A DNA stretch of 64,000 nucleotides from Neisseria dumasiana. GTDB lineage: Bacteria; Pseudomonadota; Gammaproteobacteria; Burkholderiales; Neisseriaceae. Made by a program: the position numbers and the translations under genes. This document shows positions 42,150 through 51,491 of the stretch, piece after piece. Location: contig NZ_CP091509.1 of assembly GCF_022870885.1 (NCBI RefSeq), positions 1,922,001 to 1,986,000 on the forward strand, in the 5' to 3' direction. Every line of letters starts with the position of its first letter. The stretch's first letter is position 1. The notes under the pieces were generated by a model. It did no database searches and had not been told where the DNA came from. It saw only the letters and a program-made list of their open reading frames with translations.

Positions 42150-42476
42150 GTGACATTGCCGGTTAATGGGAAAAAACTTTGGTATGTGTGCGGTACGGTT
42201 TACGGCTTGGGTGAAGATGGTTTGGCAGATTTAAACAAAGAAATTCGGGCCGTAAGTCGGATTTTCGAGTATGAAATGGGAGACAATTATATAGATATTT
42301 TTTATTACATTTTTGCCTTATTTTCAAAACAATTTAACCAAGAAACTGAGGAATTGGTTATTCAAGAATTGTCTATGCTTTCCCGCATACGAAACTCTTC
42401 AGATGTCCTGAATACGGAAGCCAGTGATAATCAAAATGACTGCGAAATTATTCATCAATATATACGTTGCTATTGA
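42150..42476 (+). CDS. Hypothetical protein, paralogue of next gene
   Basis: 108 residues from a GTG preceded by AAGAAAGG; start uncertain. Soluble. The N-terminus (PVNGKKLWYVCGTVYGLG...ADLNKEIRAVSRIFE) aligns with the start of the following gene's product (PVGEKFSYFVRASVYRST...ADMSNKIRAISLILE), so the two are diverged tandem duplicates. The rest is acidic and helical. No function recognised; lies between virB11 and ssb. Confidence 0.55.
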   Translation: MTLPVNGKKLWYVCGTVYGLGEDGLADLNKEIRAVSRIFEYEMGDNYIDIFYYIFALFSKQFNQETEELVIQELSMLSRIRNSSDVLNTEASDNQNDCEIIHQYIRCY

Positions 42477-42524
42477 ACATGGTTGTTGCTGCTTTTTTTG
42501 CGATTAAAAAAGAAAGGTTTACCA

Positions 42525-42854
42525 ATGACTTCACCTGTTGGAGAAAAATTCAGTTACTTTGTCCGCGCATCTGTTTACAGATCAACAGGGGGGGATTATG
42601 CAGATATGAGTAATAAGATTCGTGCTATATCACTCATATTGGAATCTCCCCCCATTCGGGTTTGGGAGGATTTAAATAAATCTATCCTACCTGAGCTTAA
42701 AAAACAGTATCACGAGGAAAACGAAATAATCGATATAGAATCGATTGTCCCTGTTTGCTGGCCGCAAACATCCTATATGGTATTAGGCTCCCCGGGGAGT
42801 GGTAAAACCGGTCGAACGCATACTGTTCTTAACACTTTTGAAACAGATAAATAA
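42525..42854 (+). CDS. Hypothetical protein with C-terminal P-loop-like sequence
   Basis: 109 residues from the ATG preceded by GAAAGG. The N-terminal half is paralogous to the preceding gene. The last 30 residues hold VLGSPGSGKTGRTH, an exact match to the Walker A pattern GxxxxGKT, but the chain stops soon after, so this is not a complete ATPase. Either chance or a remnant. It is followed by ssb after 17 bases. Confidence 0.55.
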   Translation: MTSPVGEKFSYFVRASVYRSTGGDYADMSNKIRAISLILESPPIRVWEDLNKSILPELKKQYHEENEIIDIESIVPVCWPQTSYMVLGSPGSGKTGRTHTVLNTFETDK

Positions 42855-42871
42855 GTCAAAAAGGGGGGAGT

Positions 42872-43267
42872 ATGCCGTATATCAACAAAATCGAAGTCAT
42901 GGGCAACTTGGCCAAAGACCCAGTGTTACGTTACATGCCCGACGGAACGCCCACAACCAAAATCACAGTCGCCGTTGCCGAAAAATGGACAGATAAAAAA
43001 ACAAAAGAATTGAAGGAACACGTCGAATGGTTCCCTGTCTTGCTATACGGCCGTCACGCCGAAGTCGTGTGCCAGTATATGAAAAAAGGCGATTGCATAC
43101 AGGTGTACGGTAAATTGCGGACACGCCCATATACCGACAATAGCGGTATAGAGCGCAACGTAACTGAAGTAATCGCAAACGAAATGCAGATTATCCATAC
43201 AACCAACCGTCATACACAATCCGGTAATGATGTTCCGCAGGATGGCAGTTTATACAACATGATGTAA
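42872..43267 (+). CDS. ssb: Single-stranded DNA-binding protein
   Basis: 131 residues. OB fold with the start NKIEVMGNLAKDPVLRYMPDGTPTTKITVAVAEKW and WFPVLLYGRHAEVVCQYMKKGDCIQVYGKLRTRPYTD. It is shorter than chromosomal SSB and lacks the DDDIPF protein-interaction tail, ending SLYNMM; typical of element-encoded SSB that coats transferred single-stranded DNA. Good GGGGGGAG before the ATG. Confidence 0.93.
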   Translation: MPYINKIEVMGNLAKDPVLRYMPDGTPTTKITVAVAEKWTDKKTKELKEHVEWFPVLLYGRHAEVVCQYMKKGDCIQVYGKLRTRPYTDNSGIERNVTEVIANEMQIIHTTNRHTQSGNDVPQDGSLYNMM

Positions 43268-43282
43268 TCTGACCTTGTTTTT

Positions 43283-43313
43283 CAGGCCGTCTGAAATTTT
43301 CAGACGGCCTTTG
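43283..43313 (+). terminator. Paired uptake-sequence terminator after ssb
   Basis: AGGCCGTCTGAAA and TTTCAGACGGCCT followed by TTG; between ssb and virD4. Confidence 0.8.
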
Positions 43314-43328
43314 ATTTGGAGTTTGTCC

Positions 43329-45374
43329 ATGAAGAAATATTTGGTAGCGGCTTTTGTATTCTGTCTGTTGATGGCCGTGTCCGTCTGTGGCGGTTTGTAT
43401 GTCGGAGCTATGCTTTATACACAATGGTTAGGATTAAAAACCGAACCGTCGGTATTTCTGCTTATCAAATATTGGCAGCATATCGAACAGTTGCCTAAAG
43501 GCATGGTTTGGCGGCTGCACGTCTCCAGCGTTGTTGCTGCCTTATTGCCGGTTTTCGTTGTGGTATTGTTTCTGACAGCGTTGTTTTCCCGCCCGAAAAA
43601 AGAACTGCACGGCTCGGCGCGCTTTGCCAAGCCCAGTGAAATAATAAAGGCCGGTTTGTTGGAGAAAAAACCGTTACTGTTTTGGCTAAAGCCCAAGCCC
43701 GATAAGTATCCTGATTTAATCATGGGAAAGTTTAACGGTGAATATCTGCGTTGGCCGTCTGACAGCCCTGTATATTTGGCCGCACGTCCGCGTAGCGGTA
43801 AGGGTGTGGGCTTTGTCATCCCTAATTGTCTGCATTACAACGGAAGCATGGTTGTAAATGACGTTAAAAAAGAGAATTTCTTCATTACGGCTGGGTTCCG
43901 AGCTGCCCACGGCCACAAAGTTTATTTTTTCAATCCAAGCGGCACGATGCCGTATCACGACCGCGATCAAAGTGCGCCCCTTATCAGTCACCGTTGGAAC
44001 CCTCTGACTTATGTGCGGCGAAACCCGATTAATACCTACAAGGATGCTTTGGCGGTGGCAGCGGTGTTTTACCCTCTGCCAACGGAAGACAGAGGAAGCG
44101 CAAAATTTTTCCAGTTGGAGGCACAAAAGTTGTTTGCTGGATTGTTGCTGTATTTGATCGAGACTGAAAAGGAGCGCGATTTAAGCCAGCTGGAAAACAA
44201 AACCACGATGGCCAACCTGTTCCGCCTCACCACCCCAACAGACGGCAAGACCCTGCAAGAGTGGATACGGGCAGAGTTTGAATTGCGGGCGGCACAACCG
44301 GATACAACTCAACTCAGCAACAACTGCAAAACACTGTTATTGGGCTTTGCCAACGCAAATGCCAAAACCAGCGGTGATGTTTTGTCCACCATGACCGCGC
44401 CGCTGGCGATTTTTTTGGATCCGGCGGTTGAGGCGGCCACCGGCGGTGATGATTTTTACTTGGATGATGTCCGCCGTAAATTGATGACGATTTATTTGGG
44501 GGTATCGCCGGAAGAATTGAAAGTGTACGGTACACTTCTCAATCTATTTTTCAGCCAGCTTGTCGACGTGAATGTCCGGCAGGGGTTGCCCAAAGACAAC
44601 AAAGATTTGAAATACCAATGCCTGCTGATGTTGGATGAATTTACGGCTCTTGGCCGCATTCGTGCGATTGAAGAAGGTATTGCATATTTGGCCGGTTACG
44701 GTATCCGTCCCGTTCCCGTTTTTCAGGCTCCTTCACAAGTTGAGAACGTCTATGGCAAAGCTGCAAGTCAAACGTTCTTTTCCACATTCGCAGCCCGTAT
44801 CGTTTTTGCCCCCCGGGAGCAACAAGATGCTGAAGAGTTAAGTAAGCTGATAGGCTATTACACCTATAAGGCGAAATCATCTTCCCGTTCGAGAGGCAAA
44901 AACAGCAGTAGCACCGGCAGCAACATCAGTGATCAAAAGCGGGCGGTAATGAATCCTGATGAGCTTAAAACGATGTCGAACACTAACTGCATCATCACAA
45001 TGGAAGGCGTGAATGCCATTTTTGCAGACAGAATCGTTTATCACGAGGATCCCATTTTTAGCGAACGGGCTGACTGGCCTGTGCCGGATGTTCCCGTTTT
45101 AGAAGTTACCATTACTAAAAAACAACCGCCGAAAGTGATAACACCGGACTATGTTTCCCCCGAAGATATGGCGAGCTTCAAATGGGAGGAAGCAGCCAAC
45201 AACGAAGAGATTGCCCGTGCGCTGATTACGGCACTGATTCCGCCGGACAGCAAGCCGGAGTTTGTGGCCGAAGTGGTGCCGGTCATCATCCAAAACTGGG
45301 GTGAAGGCAGAATGGCCATCGTGTCGGAAATCCTGAAAAACACTTCGACAGACGACAAGCCGAAAGCGGCTTAA
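43329..45374 (+). CDS. virD4: VirD4-like coupling protein
   Basis: 681 residues from the ATG with GGAG upstream (43318). Two N-terminal membrane helices (about 5-30 and 60-83), then the RecA-like ATPase with Walker A ARPRSGKGVGFVIP near residue 152-165 and Walker B LLMLDEFTALG near 430. It brings the relaxase-DNA complex to the channel. A Ser/Gly-rich stretch follows near 520 (SSSRSRGKNSSSTGS). Confidence 0.95.
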   Translation: MKKYLVAAFVFCLLMAVSVCGGLYVGAMLYTQWLGLKTEPSVFLLIKYWQHIEQLPKGMVWRLHVSSVVAALLPVFVVVLFLTALFSRPKKELHGSARFAKPSEIIKAGLLEKKPLLFWLKPKPDKYPDLIMGKFNGEYLRWPSDSPVYLAARPRSGKGVGFVIPNCLHYNGSMVVNDVKKENFFITAGFRAAHGHKVYFFNPSGTMPYHDRDQSAPLISHRWNPLTYVRRNPINTYKDALAVAAVFYPLPTEDRGSAKFFQLEAQKLFAGLLLYLIETEKERDLSQLENKTTMANLFRLTTPTDGKTLQEWIRAEFELRAAQPDTTQLSNNCKTLLLGFANANAKTSGDVLSTMTAPLAIFLDPAVEAATGGDDFYLDDVRRKLMTIYLGVSPEELKVYGTLLNLFFSQLVDVNVRQGLPKDNKDLKYQCLLMLDEFTALGRIRAIEEGIAYLAGYGIRPVPVFQAPSQVENVYGKAASQTFFSTFAARIVFAPREQQDAEELSKLIGYYTYKAKSSSRSRGKNSSSTGSNISDQKRAVMNPDELKTMSNTNCIITMEGVNAIFADRIVYHEDPIFSERADWPVPDVPVLEVTITKKQPPKVITPDYVSPEDMASFKWEEAANNEEIARALITALIPPDSKPEFVAEVVPVIIQNWGEGRMAIVSEILKNTSTDDKPKAA

Positions 45375-45390
45375 TTTAGGCTTGAATTAA

Positions 45391-45420
45391 AGACGGTCCT
45401 TTGTGTCCGTCTATTTTTTT
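45391..45420 (+). terminator. Terminator after virD4
   Basis: AGACGG/CCGTCT stem followed by ATTTTTTT. Confidence 0.75.
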
Positions 45421-45431
45421 GGAGATTGAAG

Positions 45432-46073
45432 ATGAAGAGAATTGTGTTGGTAACAGGGGGAACGGAACGGCAACGTAACCGCTATATTGCAAGTCAGCAG
45501 AATCAAACAAAGAACAGGGATATCAGAGCCGTTTTAGCACTCGGCAATGAAGAAATACTGCATGATTTGGAACACGCATGGGGTGTTGATTTATATATCG
45601 GCATGAATAATACCGAACACATTGCGCAAGAAGTTTTGGATAAGGTAACGGAACGTGTCCACCTTTCACATGAAAACGGACAGCTTACAGTTATTGAAAC
45701 AGATAATTCAGGAAAAGAAATCAAATATAAATTTGATAACGATGCAGATATTTCATGTTGGCAGGCGATTACACATACCCAAATAGTCATTATAGGTAAT
45801 AGTGATGATGGTCGGACAATTTTTCCCTCTGAACTGTTAAATGAAGATGGTTGCGATGCGGCCTTTGCTTTCGCCGTATTGCTCGCAACAAGAGAATTGC
45901 ATGATCCTTTTGCGCATTTGGACACTGAAATTGGCAGCCGACTGGATAAGTTGTTTTCTTATAAACTCAATACCGTTTCTTATGATCCGAAGACACGCAC
46001 CGGATTTGCATCAATACGCGACTATCCGCCTCCAGCCGTTGGAACGATTCGGGGACTTCCTGAAGATAGATAA
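45432..46073 (+). CDS. Hypothetical protein of conjugative element
   Basis: 213 residues from the ATG with GGAG upstream. Begins RIVLVTGGTERQRNRYIASQQNQ, suggesting an alpha/beta nucleotide-binding-type start, but no complete motif follows. Soluble. A C-terminal part with DPFAHLDTEIGSRLDKLFSYKLNTVSYDPKTRTGFASIRDYPPP. Not recognised; between virD4 and the primase. Confidence 0.55.
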   Translation: MKRIVLVTGGTERQRNRYIASQQNQTKNRDIRAVLALGNEEILHDLEHAWGVDLYIGMNNTEHIAQEVLDKVTERVHLSHENGQLTVIETDNSGKEIKYKFDNDADISCWQAITHTQIVIIGNSDDGRTIFPSELLNEDGCDAAFAFAVLLATRELHDPFAHLDTEIGSRLDKLFSYKLNTVSYDPKTRTGFASIRDYPPPAVGTIRGLPEDR

Positions 46074-46167
46074 AACTGCATTTACTCGTCTGAATTTAAT
46101 ATGCCCATTTATTTTTAAACCCTTATAAAGCCGCAAGCGGAAGCTGCTAAATTAACGTTTATACACA

Positions 46168-46197
46168 GGCCGTCTGAAAATTTCAGACGGCCGTTTT
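46168..46197 (+). terminator. Paired uptake-sequence terminator before primase gene
   Basis: GGCCGTCTGAAA directly joined to TTTCAGACGGCC, followed by GTTTTAAT. Confidence 0.8.
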
Positions 46198-46214
46198 AAT
46201 TTTGGAGAACAGTT

Positions 46215-49200
46215 ATGAGCAACTACGATGACATCCGTAATGCACTAACTTATATCGATGCCCATGACCGCGACACATGGATACAGATTGGCTCAGCCCT
46301 GAAAGACGAGCTGGGCGAAGAAGGTTTTAACCTGTGGGACAGCTGGTCTCAAGGAGCGGATAACTATAATGCCCGTGATGCTAAAACAGCTTGGAAATCA
46401 TTCAAACCCGGGCTGGTACACATTGGCTCTCTGTTTTATCACGCCCGTGCCAACGGCTACCGTTCCGACAAACCCTATACGCCGCCGTCGCCCGAAGAAC
46501 AGGCGCGGATTCAGGCAGAGCGGGAAGCGGTGCGTTTGGCCGAAGAACAAGCCCGTGCCGAACGCAAGGAACAAGTAAAACATCTCGCCCAACGGATTTG
46601 GGCAGGTGCTACACCTGCCGACATCAGCCACCCCTACTTGGCAGCCAAAGGCATTACGGATCCGGCCACAATTGCCGGGCTGCGACAAAACATGTATCAG
46701 GGCGACAATAATCTGTTGGTGCCCGTGTATTACAACCGCGAGATTGTCAACATCCAGTCCATCAATCAGGATGGCAGCAAGCGGTTTTTGGCCGACGGCC
46801 AAGTACAAGGCGGTTTTGCGGTAGTGGGCGACGCCGCCAACACCCAAAACGGTATCGTAATCGCCGAAGGTTTTGCGACGGCCGCAAGTATCCACCAAGC
46901 CACGGGTAAAACCGTTATCGTGGCGTTCCATGCCGGAAATATGGTAACGGTATCGGAACGTTTATCCAAAAGTTTGCCTGAAAACGTACCTGTTACGCTT
47001 GCAGTAGATAACGATGCCAGTCAGACAGGTATGAAAAAGGCTTTACAGGCAGCGGCATACTTCGGCGGTCGGGCACAGGTTGTCGAACCGGAATTTACCA
47101 TGACCCAAATCAGACAATACCAACAGGAAAACGGCATGGACGAACAAGGCCGCCCCAAGCTGCCGAGCGATTTTAACGACTTGCACCATTTGGCCGGTAT
47201 CGAAGCAGTGCGTGAAAAAATGGAAGCGGCTTTCAGACGGCCTGAAGCGGCACCCGCTGTCGCGCCGGAAGTCGGGCAACCGCGCCCCGCAGCCGCATCC
47301 GCCATGACAGATGAAGAGTGGGCAGCCGTAGTTGCCGAAGAAGCCCGCTTGTCGGGCTATTCCGCGCCGCCGCCCGCCGAACCGCCACACCAAGCCGCCC
47401 AAACTGAGGCGGCTTCTGTTTTACAGGAGCAGGCACAAGAGATGAACAGTAACGAACATGATGCAGTTGGGACGGAAGCCGCTTCGGGAAAGCCGTCTGA
47501 AAACGCCGCCTTGCCGGAAAATACCATCGAATATACTGCGCTGCGTCGGGGCAAAGAACCCGAACCCTATCAGGGTGTGGATCCCGATCACGTTTTCGGC
47601 AGAGGCCGTACCGCCGACGGGGTATCCGGCCATTCGTATTATGAAGGTGATTTCAAACACTATGAAATGCACGATCCACGCACCGATACCCAGTATTTGC
47701 AGGATACACCGGAAAAAATCCAAGCCGATTTGGATAAAGCGGGCGATATAGGCGAGTATGAAGGCGTAACCCACGACGGTGAATTGATTACATTCCGTAA
47801 AACAGAAGCGGGCTGGGAATCGCCCCTTCCGGGTAACGCCCCGGAGAAAAACGAAGGGATACCCGAACATGATGCCGCATCAGTCAAAAAGCCCGTGACT
47901 GATTTGAATTACCGTATCCCGCCGGAAAGCATTGAGAGCCGTTACGTTGTTGCCGGTGGCAAATATTTGTCGGCAGCCAACCACACTACCGTGATGTTTG
48001 TGGATGCGGGTAAAAAAATCAGTACCGCCAAAACCGATATGCAAACCATCAACGATATGCTCGAGGTGGCCAAAGAGAAAGGCTGGGACAGCATCAAAAT
48101 CAGCGGCAGCCAAGAGTTTAAATCCATGATGTATGTGGCGGCTGAAAGCCGGGGTATCCGCACCACCGGATACCGCCCCAAACCCGAAGACTTGGCCTTG
48201 TTGGAGCGGATGCGGCAAGAGCGGTCACTGAATGCCATCGAACCGCAGCCCGAACGCGCACCGGCAATAGAGCCGGTAAAGGAAAAGGTTGCGCCCGCCC
48301 CATATCCCGGCGATAAGCGGCAAAAGCCGTCTGAGACCCAAGCGGACGCAGCGGCCAAAACCGCATCGGCCGCAGAAGTGGGCGAACGGATTGTGGACGT
48401 TGGCACGGCACATTACCGCCACAACCCTAAAGAGCAACTCAGTCCGTATATCGTGTTGGAGCGCGAGGGCAAGGAACGCACCGTTTGGGGCGTGGATATT
48501 CCCGATGCAATGGCACGCAGCGGAGCCGAAGTCGGCGACCGCATCCACTTGCACAAGTTGGGTAAACAACCGGTTGAGATTGAAGTAGCTGTCCGTGATG
48601 AAAACGGCCAAGTTACCGGTACCGAGAAAAAAGAAGTTGAGCGCAATCTTTTCAGAATGGAGATCGTGCAAGACAACCGGCAGCAGCAGGAGAAAGAAAC
48701 GCCGGCTAAAGGCGAGCAAAAGGTGTCCACCAAGCCCGATGTGGAGATGCTGTCGAAGGCAGATAAGATGATGGCGCAGAATGAATTGCCGTCTGACGCT
48801 ACGATCAATTCTTCCCCTGCCGCCGATACACAGCTAGGCGTTCCCGTGCAAGCCGTCGGGCAGTCCGAAATCCGCTCCGAAGTGGTTATACAGGCAAACC
48901 GTATGAAAACGGCTGCTTTGGAGACAAACTATCTGTCGGCCAAAGCGGTTTACGCGGATAAGGCAGCCAAGTTGTCTAAAGCGAACAAACAGCACCTGCA
49001 ATGGCACGAGCGAAATGTTCTAGACACCATCCGCGGCCTGAAAGGTGATGCCCGCACGTTGGCATTGACCAACTATTATGAGCATACGGCCAAACAGATG
49101 AGCGGTTCCAAGCTGAAACTGCCCAAGCCGATTAAGCAGCCCGCCCATCAGCAAACGCCGACCAACCAAACAACCGAACGCAACCAACAGCATGAACGTT

Positions 49201-49232
49201 CGCAAGGTAAAGAAATGGAAATTGAGCGTTAA
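46215..49232 (+). CDS. TraC-type conjugative DNA primase
   Basis: 1005 residues. Domains: a PriCT-2-type start (about 1-80; YDDIRNALTYIDAHDRDTWIQIGSALKDE), a Toprim-like domain (about 205-300) with IVIAEGFATAASIHQATGK and TLAVDNDASQTG, a low-complexity Pro/Ala/Glu linker (about 350-450), and an LPD7-like domain (about 560-670) with SIKISGSQEFKSMMYVAAESRGI. Such primases are carried into the recipient to start complementary strand synthesis. The long tail (670-1005) has repeat-like charged segments. A good GGAG precedes the ATG. Confidence 0.88.
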   Translation: MSNYDDIRNALTYIDAHDRDTWIQIGSALKDELGEEGFNLWDSWSQGADNYNARDAKTAWKSFKPGLVHIGSLFYHARANGYRSDKPYTPPSPEEQARIQAEREAVRLAEEQARAERKEQVKHLAQRIWAGATPADISHPYLAAKGITDPATIAGLRQNMYQGDNNLLVPVYYNREIVNIQSINQDGSKRFLADGQVQGGFAVVGDAANTQNGIVIAEGFATAASIHQATGKTVIVAFHAGNMVTVSERLSKSLPENVPVTLAVDNDASQTGMKKALQAAAYFGGRAQVVEPEFTMTQIRQYQQENGMDEQGRPKLPSDFNDLHHLAGIEAVREKMEAAFRRPEAAPAVAPEVGQPRPAAASAMTDEEWAAVVAEEARLSGYSAPPPAEPPHQAAQTEAASVLQEQAQEMNSNEHDAVGTEAASGKPSENAALPENTIEYTALRRGKEPEPYQGVDPDHVFGRGRTADGVSGHSYYEGDFKHYEMHDPRTDTQYLQDTPEKIQADLDKAGDIGEYEGVTHDGELITFRKTEAGWESPLPGNAPEKNEGIPEHDAASVKKPVTDLNYRIPPESIESRYVVAGGKYLSAANHTTVMFVDAGKKISTAKTDMQTINDMLEVAKEKGWDSIKISGSQEFKSMMYVAAESRGIRTTGYRPKPEDLALLERMRQERSLNAIEPQPERAPAIEPVKEKVAPAPYPGDKRQKPSETQADAAAKTASAAEVGERIVDVGTAHYRHNPKEQLSPYIVLEREGKERTVWGVDIPDAMARSGAEVGDRIHLHKLGKQPVEIEVAVRDENGQVTGTEKKEVERNLFRMEIVQDNRQQQEKETPAKGEQKVSTKPDVEMLSKADKMMAQNELPSDATINSSPAADTQLGVPVQAVGQSEIRSEVVIQANRMKTAALETNYLSAKAVYADKAAKLSKANKQHLQWHERNVLDTIRGLKGDARTLALTNYYEHTAKQMSGSKLKLPKPIKQPAHQQTPTNQTTERNQQHERSQGKEMEIER

Positions 49233-49247
49233 TGCTGCTCCTTTGAG

Positions 49248-49279
49248 ATAAGGCCGTCTGAAATTTCAGACGGCCTTAT
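49248..49279. terminator. Perfect 32-bp uptake-sequence palindrome
   Basis: ATAAGGCCGTCTGAAA and its exact complement, no loop, after the primase gene. Confidence 0.8.
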
Positions 49280-49345
49280 CCGTTGACAAAACAAAGCCGT
49301 ATCAGGCACGATAGCCCTATCCAATCTTTTGAAAGAGGTTCCGCG

Positions 49346-49546
49346 ATGGCAGAAACCGCATTGAAACTTGATCCGAGACTTTCGGAATTCGATTCCCCGA
49401 ACGAAGCCGATTCTTACCTGCAATGGCTTGAAAACAAGGTCGAGTCCGCCCGTGCTGCTTCCACAGTCAGCCATGAAGAAGCATTAGCGCACTTTGAGCA
49501 GCAACGGATGAAGAGACTGGAACGCCTGAAAAATGCACATCATTGA
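49346..49546 (+). CDS. Antitoxin of RelE/ParE-type pair
   Basis: 66 residues from the ATG at 49346 (AGAGG about 12 bases upstream). LKLDPRLSEFDSPNEADSYLQWLENKVESARA resembles the RelB/ParD-like antitoxins that pair with the next gene. Ends overlap the toxin start by 14 bases. Confidence 0.75.
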   Translation: MAETALKLDPRLSEFDSPNEADSYLQWLENKVESARAASTVSHEEALAHFEQQRMKRLERLKNAHH

Positions 49547-49808
49547 ATGGTCGGCAGGCGCATTGTCTGATGTTGACGATATTCTCGACTTTATTTTTGC
49601 AGACAATCCTCATGCAGCCGTTGAAATGGATTTGCTGATACATGATTCGGTTCAGCATTTGTCCACCCTGTCGTATATAGGCAGAAAAGGTCGCGTGGCC
49701 GATACCAGAGAATATGTGATACACCCTAATTACTTGATTATTTACGAAGTATCCCCAAGCCGTGTGAAAATCCTGTCGGTACTTCATGTACGGAAAGAAT
49801 ATCCGTAA
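49533..49808 (+). CDS. RelE/ParE family toxin
   Basis: 91 residues. IEWSAGALSDVDDILDFIFADNPHAAVEM, GRKGRVADTREYVIHPNYLIIYEV and RVKILSVLHVRKEYP is the RelE/ParE fold signature. It would block translation or gyrase when not bound by the antitoxin. Overlap with the antitoxin gene shows coupling. It stabilises the element in the cell. Confidence 0.88.
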   Translation: MHIIEWSAGALSDVDDILDFIFADNPHAAVEMDLLIHDSVQHLSTLSYIGRKGRVADTREYVIHPNYLIIYEVSPSRVKILSVLHVRKEYP

Positions 49809-49830
49809 CCTTATATTTTGTTTATCGCCT

Positions 49831-49858
49831 ATGGCCGTCTGAAATTTCAGACGGCCAT
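49831..49858. terminator. Perfect 28-bp uptake-sequence palindrome
   Basis: ATGGCCGTCTGAAA and its exact complement, after the toxin gene. Confidence 0.8.
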
Positions 49859-49923
49859 ATTCACATTTGAACCATACCGCCCGGACATCGCAGTTCAGGC
49901 TTATTTTGTTTCGGAGTAAGTAC

Positions 49924-50862
49924 ATGGAGAACGAAAGCAAACCCGCCGACAGTAAACGCATGGAGATTTTGCAGCAGTCTTTGGCCAAAAAGCAGACTGC
50001 TTTCGACAACAAATTACAGGCGCATTTCGACGACGTGCAGTCTGCAAACGGCCAACCGCTTAACGACAAGCGCAACGGCCAAGCGACCATGAACCGTTGG
50101 GAACGACAGAATGAGAGTTTGCGCACTCTTCAAAAAAGCATCGAAAAAACAGAGGCGGCCATTGAGCGGGAGCAGCGGAAAATTGATTATGTCGCACGCA
50201 CCCCGATTCCCGAATTTTTAAAGCCTATGTTGGAAGCGGGAGAAATTACGCAATGGCGCAAGTATCCCAACCGCTTTTTCGTGCCGGGCGTGGAAAAAGC
50301 CCGTATTGTGTGGCACGAAGACAAACAGGAGTTCGGTTACAGTCATTTGCAAGGCGTTAAAGGGGAACAATACGCCAAATTCCGCGATACCTATAATCAT
50401 ATCCGTGCCCTGCATAAGCAGGAACGCGAAAAAACGCTGAAAACAAACAGTATGGAAAACCCCGCTCAAGATACCGTTGCCGATAAAGCATGGCAATCTG
50501 CTTCGCCGGACAATGTTTCAGACGGTCTCTTTACAGAGCCATCTGAAAAAAGTTTAAGTAGCTCAATGAGGCCGTCTGAAACCGTTCAGACGGCCTTTTC
50601 CAATGGCGTGTCGGAGCAAAGTCCGCAAGGCAGCTTGAATGTACTCAAACACCAATACCTGATGCAGACGGCCACGTTGTCAACGGCAGACAAACAGCAC
50701 CGCACCGTTTTGGAACATGCGTTGGAAAAAACCATCGCCGACTTGCCTGCCGATGTGCAATTACAGGCACGGATTAATTTTTACCGTTCGCAAACGCAGG
50801 CAGCCGCAAATAAATATGAGGTTACGGTGGAGCGGCAACCTGAAACCGGTATTGAGCGGTGA
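49924..50862 (+). CDS. Hypothetical coiled-coil protein of conjugative element
   Basis: 312 residues from the ATG (GGAGT upstream). Residues about 10-90 are predicted coiled coil (KRMEILQQSLAKKQTAF..., LQKSIEKTEAAIEREQRK). A middle segment, EFLKPMLEAGEITQWRKYPNRFFVPGVEKARIVW, is a compact domain seen in plasmid proteins. A pair of uptake sequences is read through in the coding sequence near 50571-50597 (translated RPSETVQTAF). Role unknown. Confidence 0.6.
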   Translation: MENESKPADSKRMEILQQSLAKKQTAFDNKLQAHFDDVQSANGQPLNDKRNGQATMNRWERQNESLRTLQKSIEKTEAAIEREQRKIDYVARTPIPEFLKPMLEAGEITQWRKYPNRFFVPGVEKARIVWHEDKQEFGYSHLQGVKGEQYAKFRDTYNHIRALHKQEREKTLKTNSMENPAQDTVADKAWQSASPDNVSDGLFTEPSEKSLSSSMRPSETVQTAFSNGVSEQSPQGSLNVLKHQYLMQTATLSTADKQHRTVLEHALEKTIADLPADVQLQARINFYRSQTQAAANKYEVTVERQPETGIER

Positions 50863-50884
50863 TTCTGAATAGCGTTTGTAGATT

Positions 50885-50915
50885 AGCCTGCATCTATACG
50901 CGATGCAGGCTTTTT
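50885..50915 (+). terminator. Terminator before mobC
   Basis: AGCCTGCATC and GATGCAGGCT with TTTTT after. In the 68-base gap before mobC, which is a usual place for oriT, but no nick site was recognised. Confidence 0.85.
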
Positions 50916-50930
50916 CAGGATGTATGATTT

Positions 50931-51476
50931 ATGAATGAAACAGCTAACCAAGCGAAATCAATACCTGTCAGGGTGTTTGGTCTAAAAGAACACGAATTAC
51001 AATCTCTTCGCGAAGTGGCCTTTAAACGTTTCGGGAAAGCCAGTGTATCTTTATTGGCCAAAAAACTGTTGCAGGCGGAGTTGGAAGCAGCCGCCGAACC
51101 CGATCCGGTACAACTGCCGCCACCCAAATGTAAAAAGCGCATCACCCTGCGCCTACCTGATAAAGACCGTGCTTATCTTGAGGCGGCAGCGGAGACACGT
51201 CGCGGCTCCATCAATGATGTCGTCAGAGATATTATCCAATCCCATATCTCGCATCATCCGATTTTGTCGGCATTTGAAGCCGACGTGCTGTCGCAGTCGA
51301 ACTACCAATTGGTCATGATAGGCAGAAACCTCAACCAAATCGCCCGCCGTCTGAATGCGGGCGAAAACATATCTTTAAGCAGCCAACAGATTACCGACCT
51401 GAAAAAGTTCATTGATGCCCACGTCGGCAATGTAAACCACGTGCTGCAAACCAACCGCCGCAGGAAGCGGGAGTAA
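50931..51476 (+). CDS. mobC: MobC-like mobilisation accessory protein
   Basis: 181 residues. A ribbon-helix-helix type segment KKRITLRLPDKDRAYLEAAAETRRGSINDVVRDII (about 65-100) and the C-terminal MobC motif YQLVMIGRNLNQIARRLNAGENIS. It binds oriT DNA and helps the relaxase to nick. Fifteen bases before the relaxase gene. Confidence 0.9.
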   Translation: MNETANQAKSIPVRVFGLKEHELQSLREVAFKRFGKASVSLLAKKLLQAELEAAAEPDPVQLPPPKCKKRITLRLPDKDRAYLEAAAETRRGSINDVVRDIIQSHISHHPILSAFEADVLSQSNYQLVMIGRNLNQIARRLNAGENISLSSQQITDLKKFIDAHVGNVNHVLQTNRRRKRE

Positions 51477-51491
51477 CCGGAAGGAGTGAGG

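Noticed and set aside
50863..50930. oriT next to mobC
   Set aside because: Position is right but the only structure is a terminator hairpin; no nick consensus seen.
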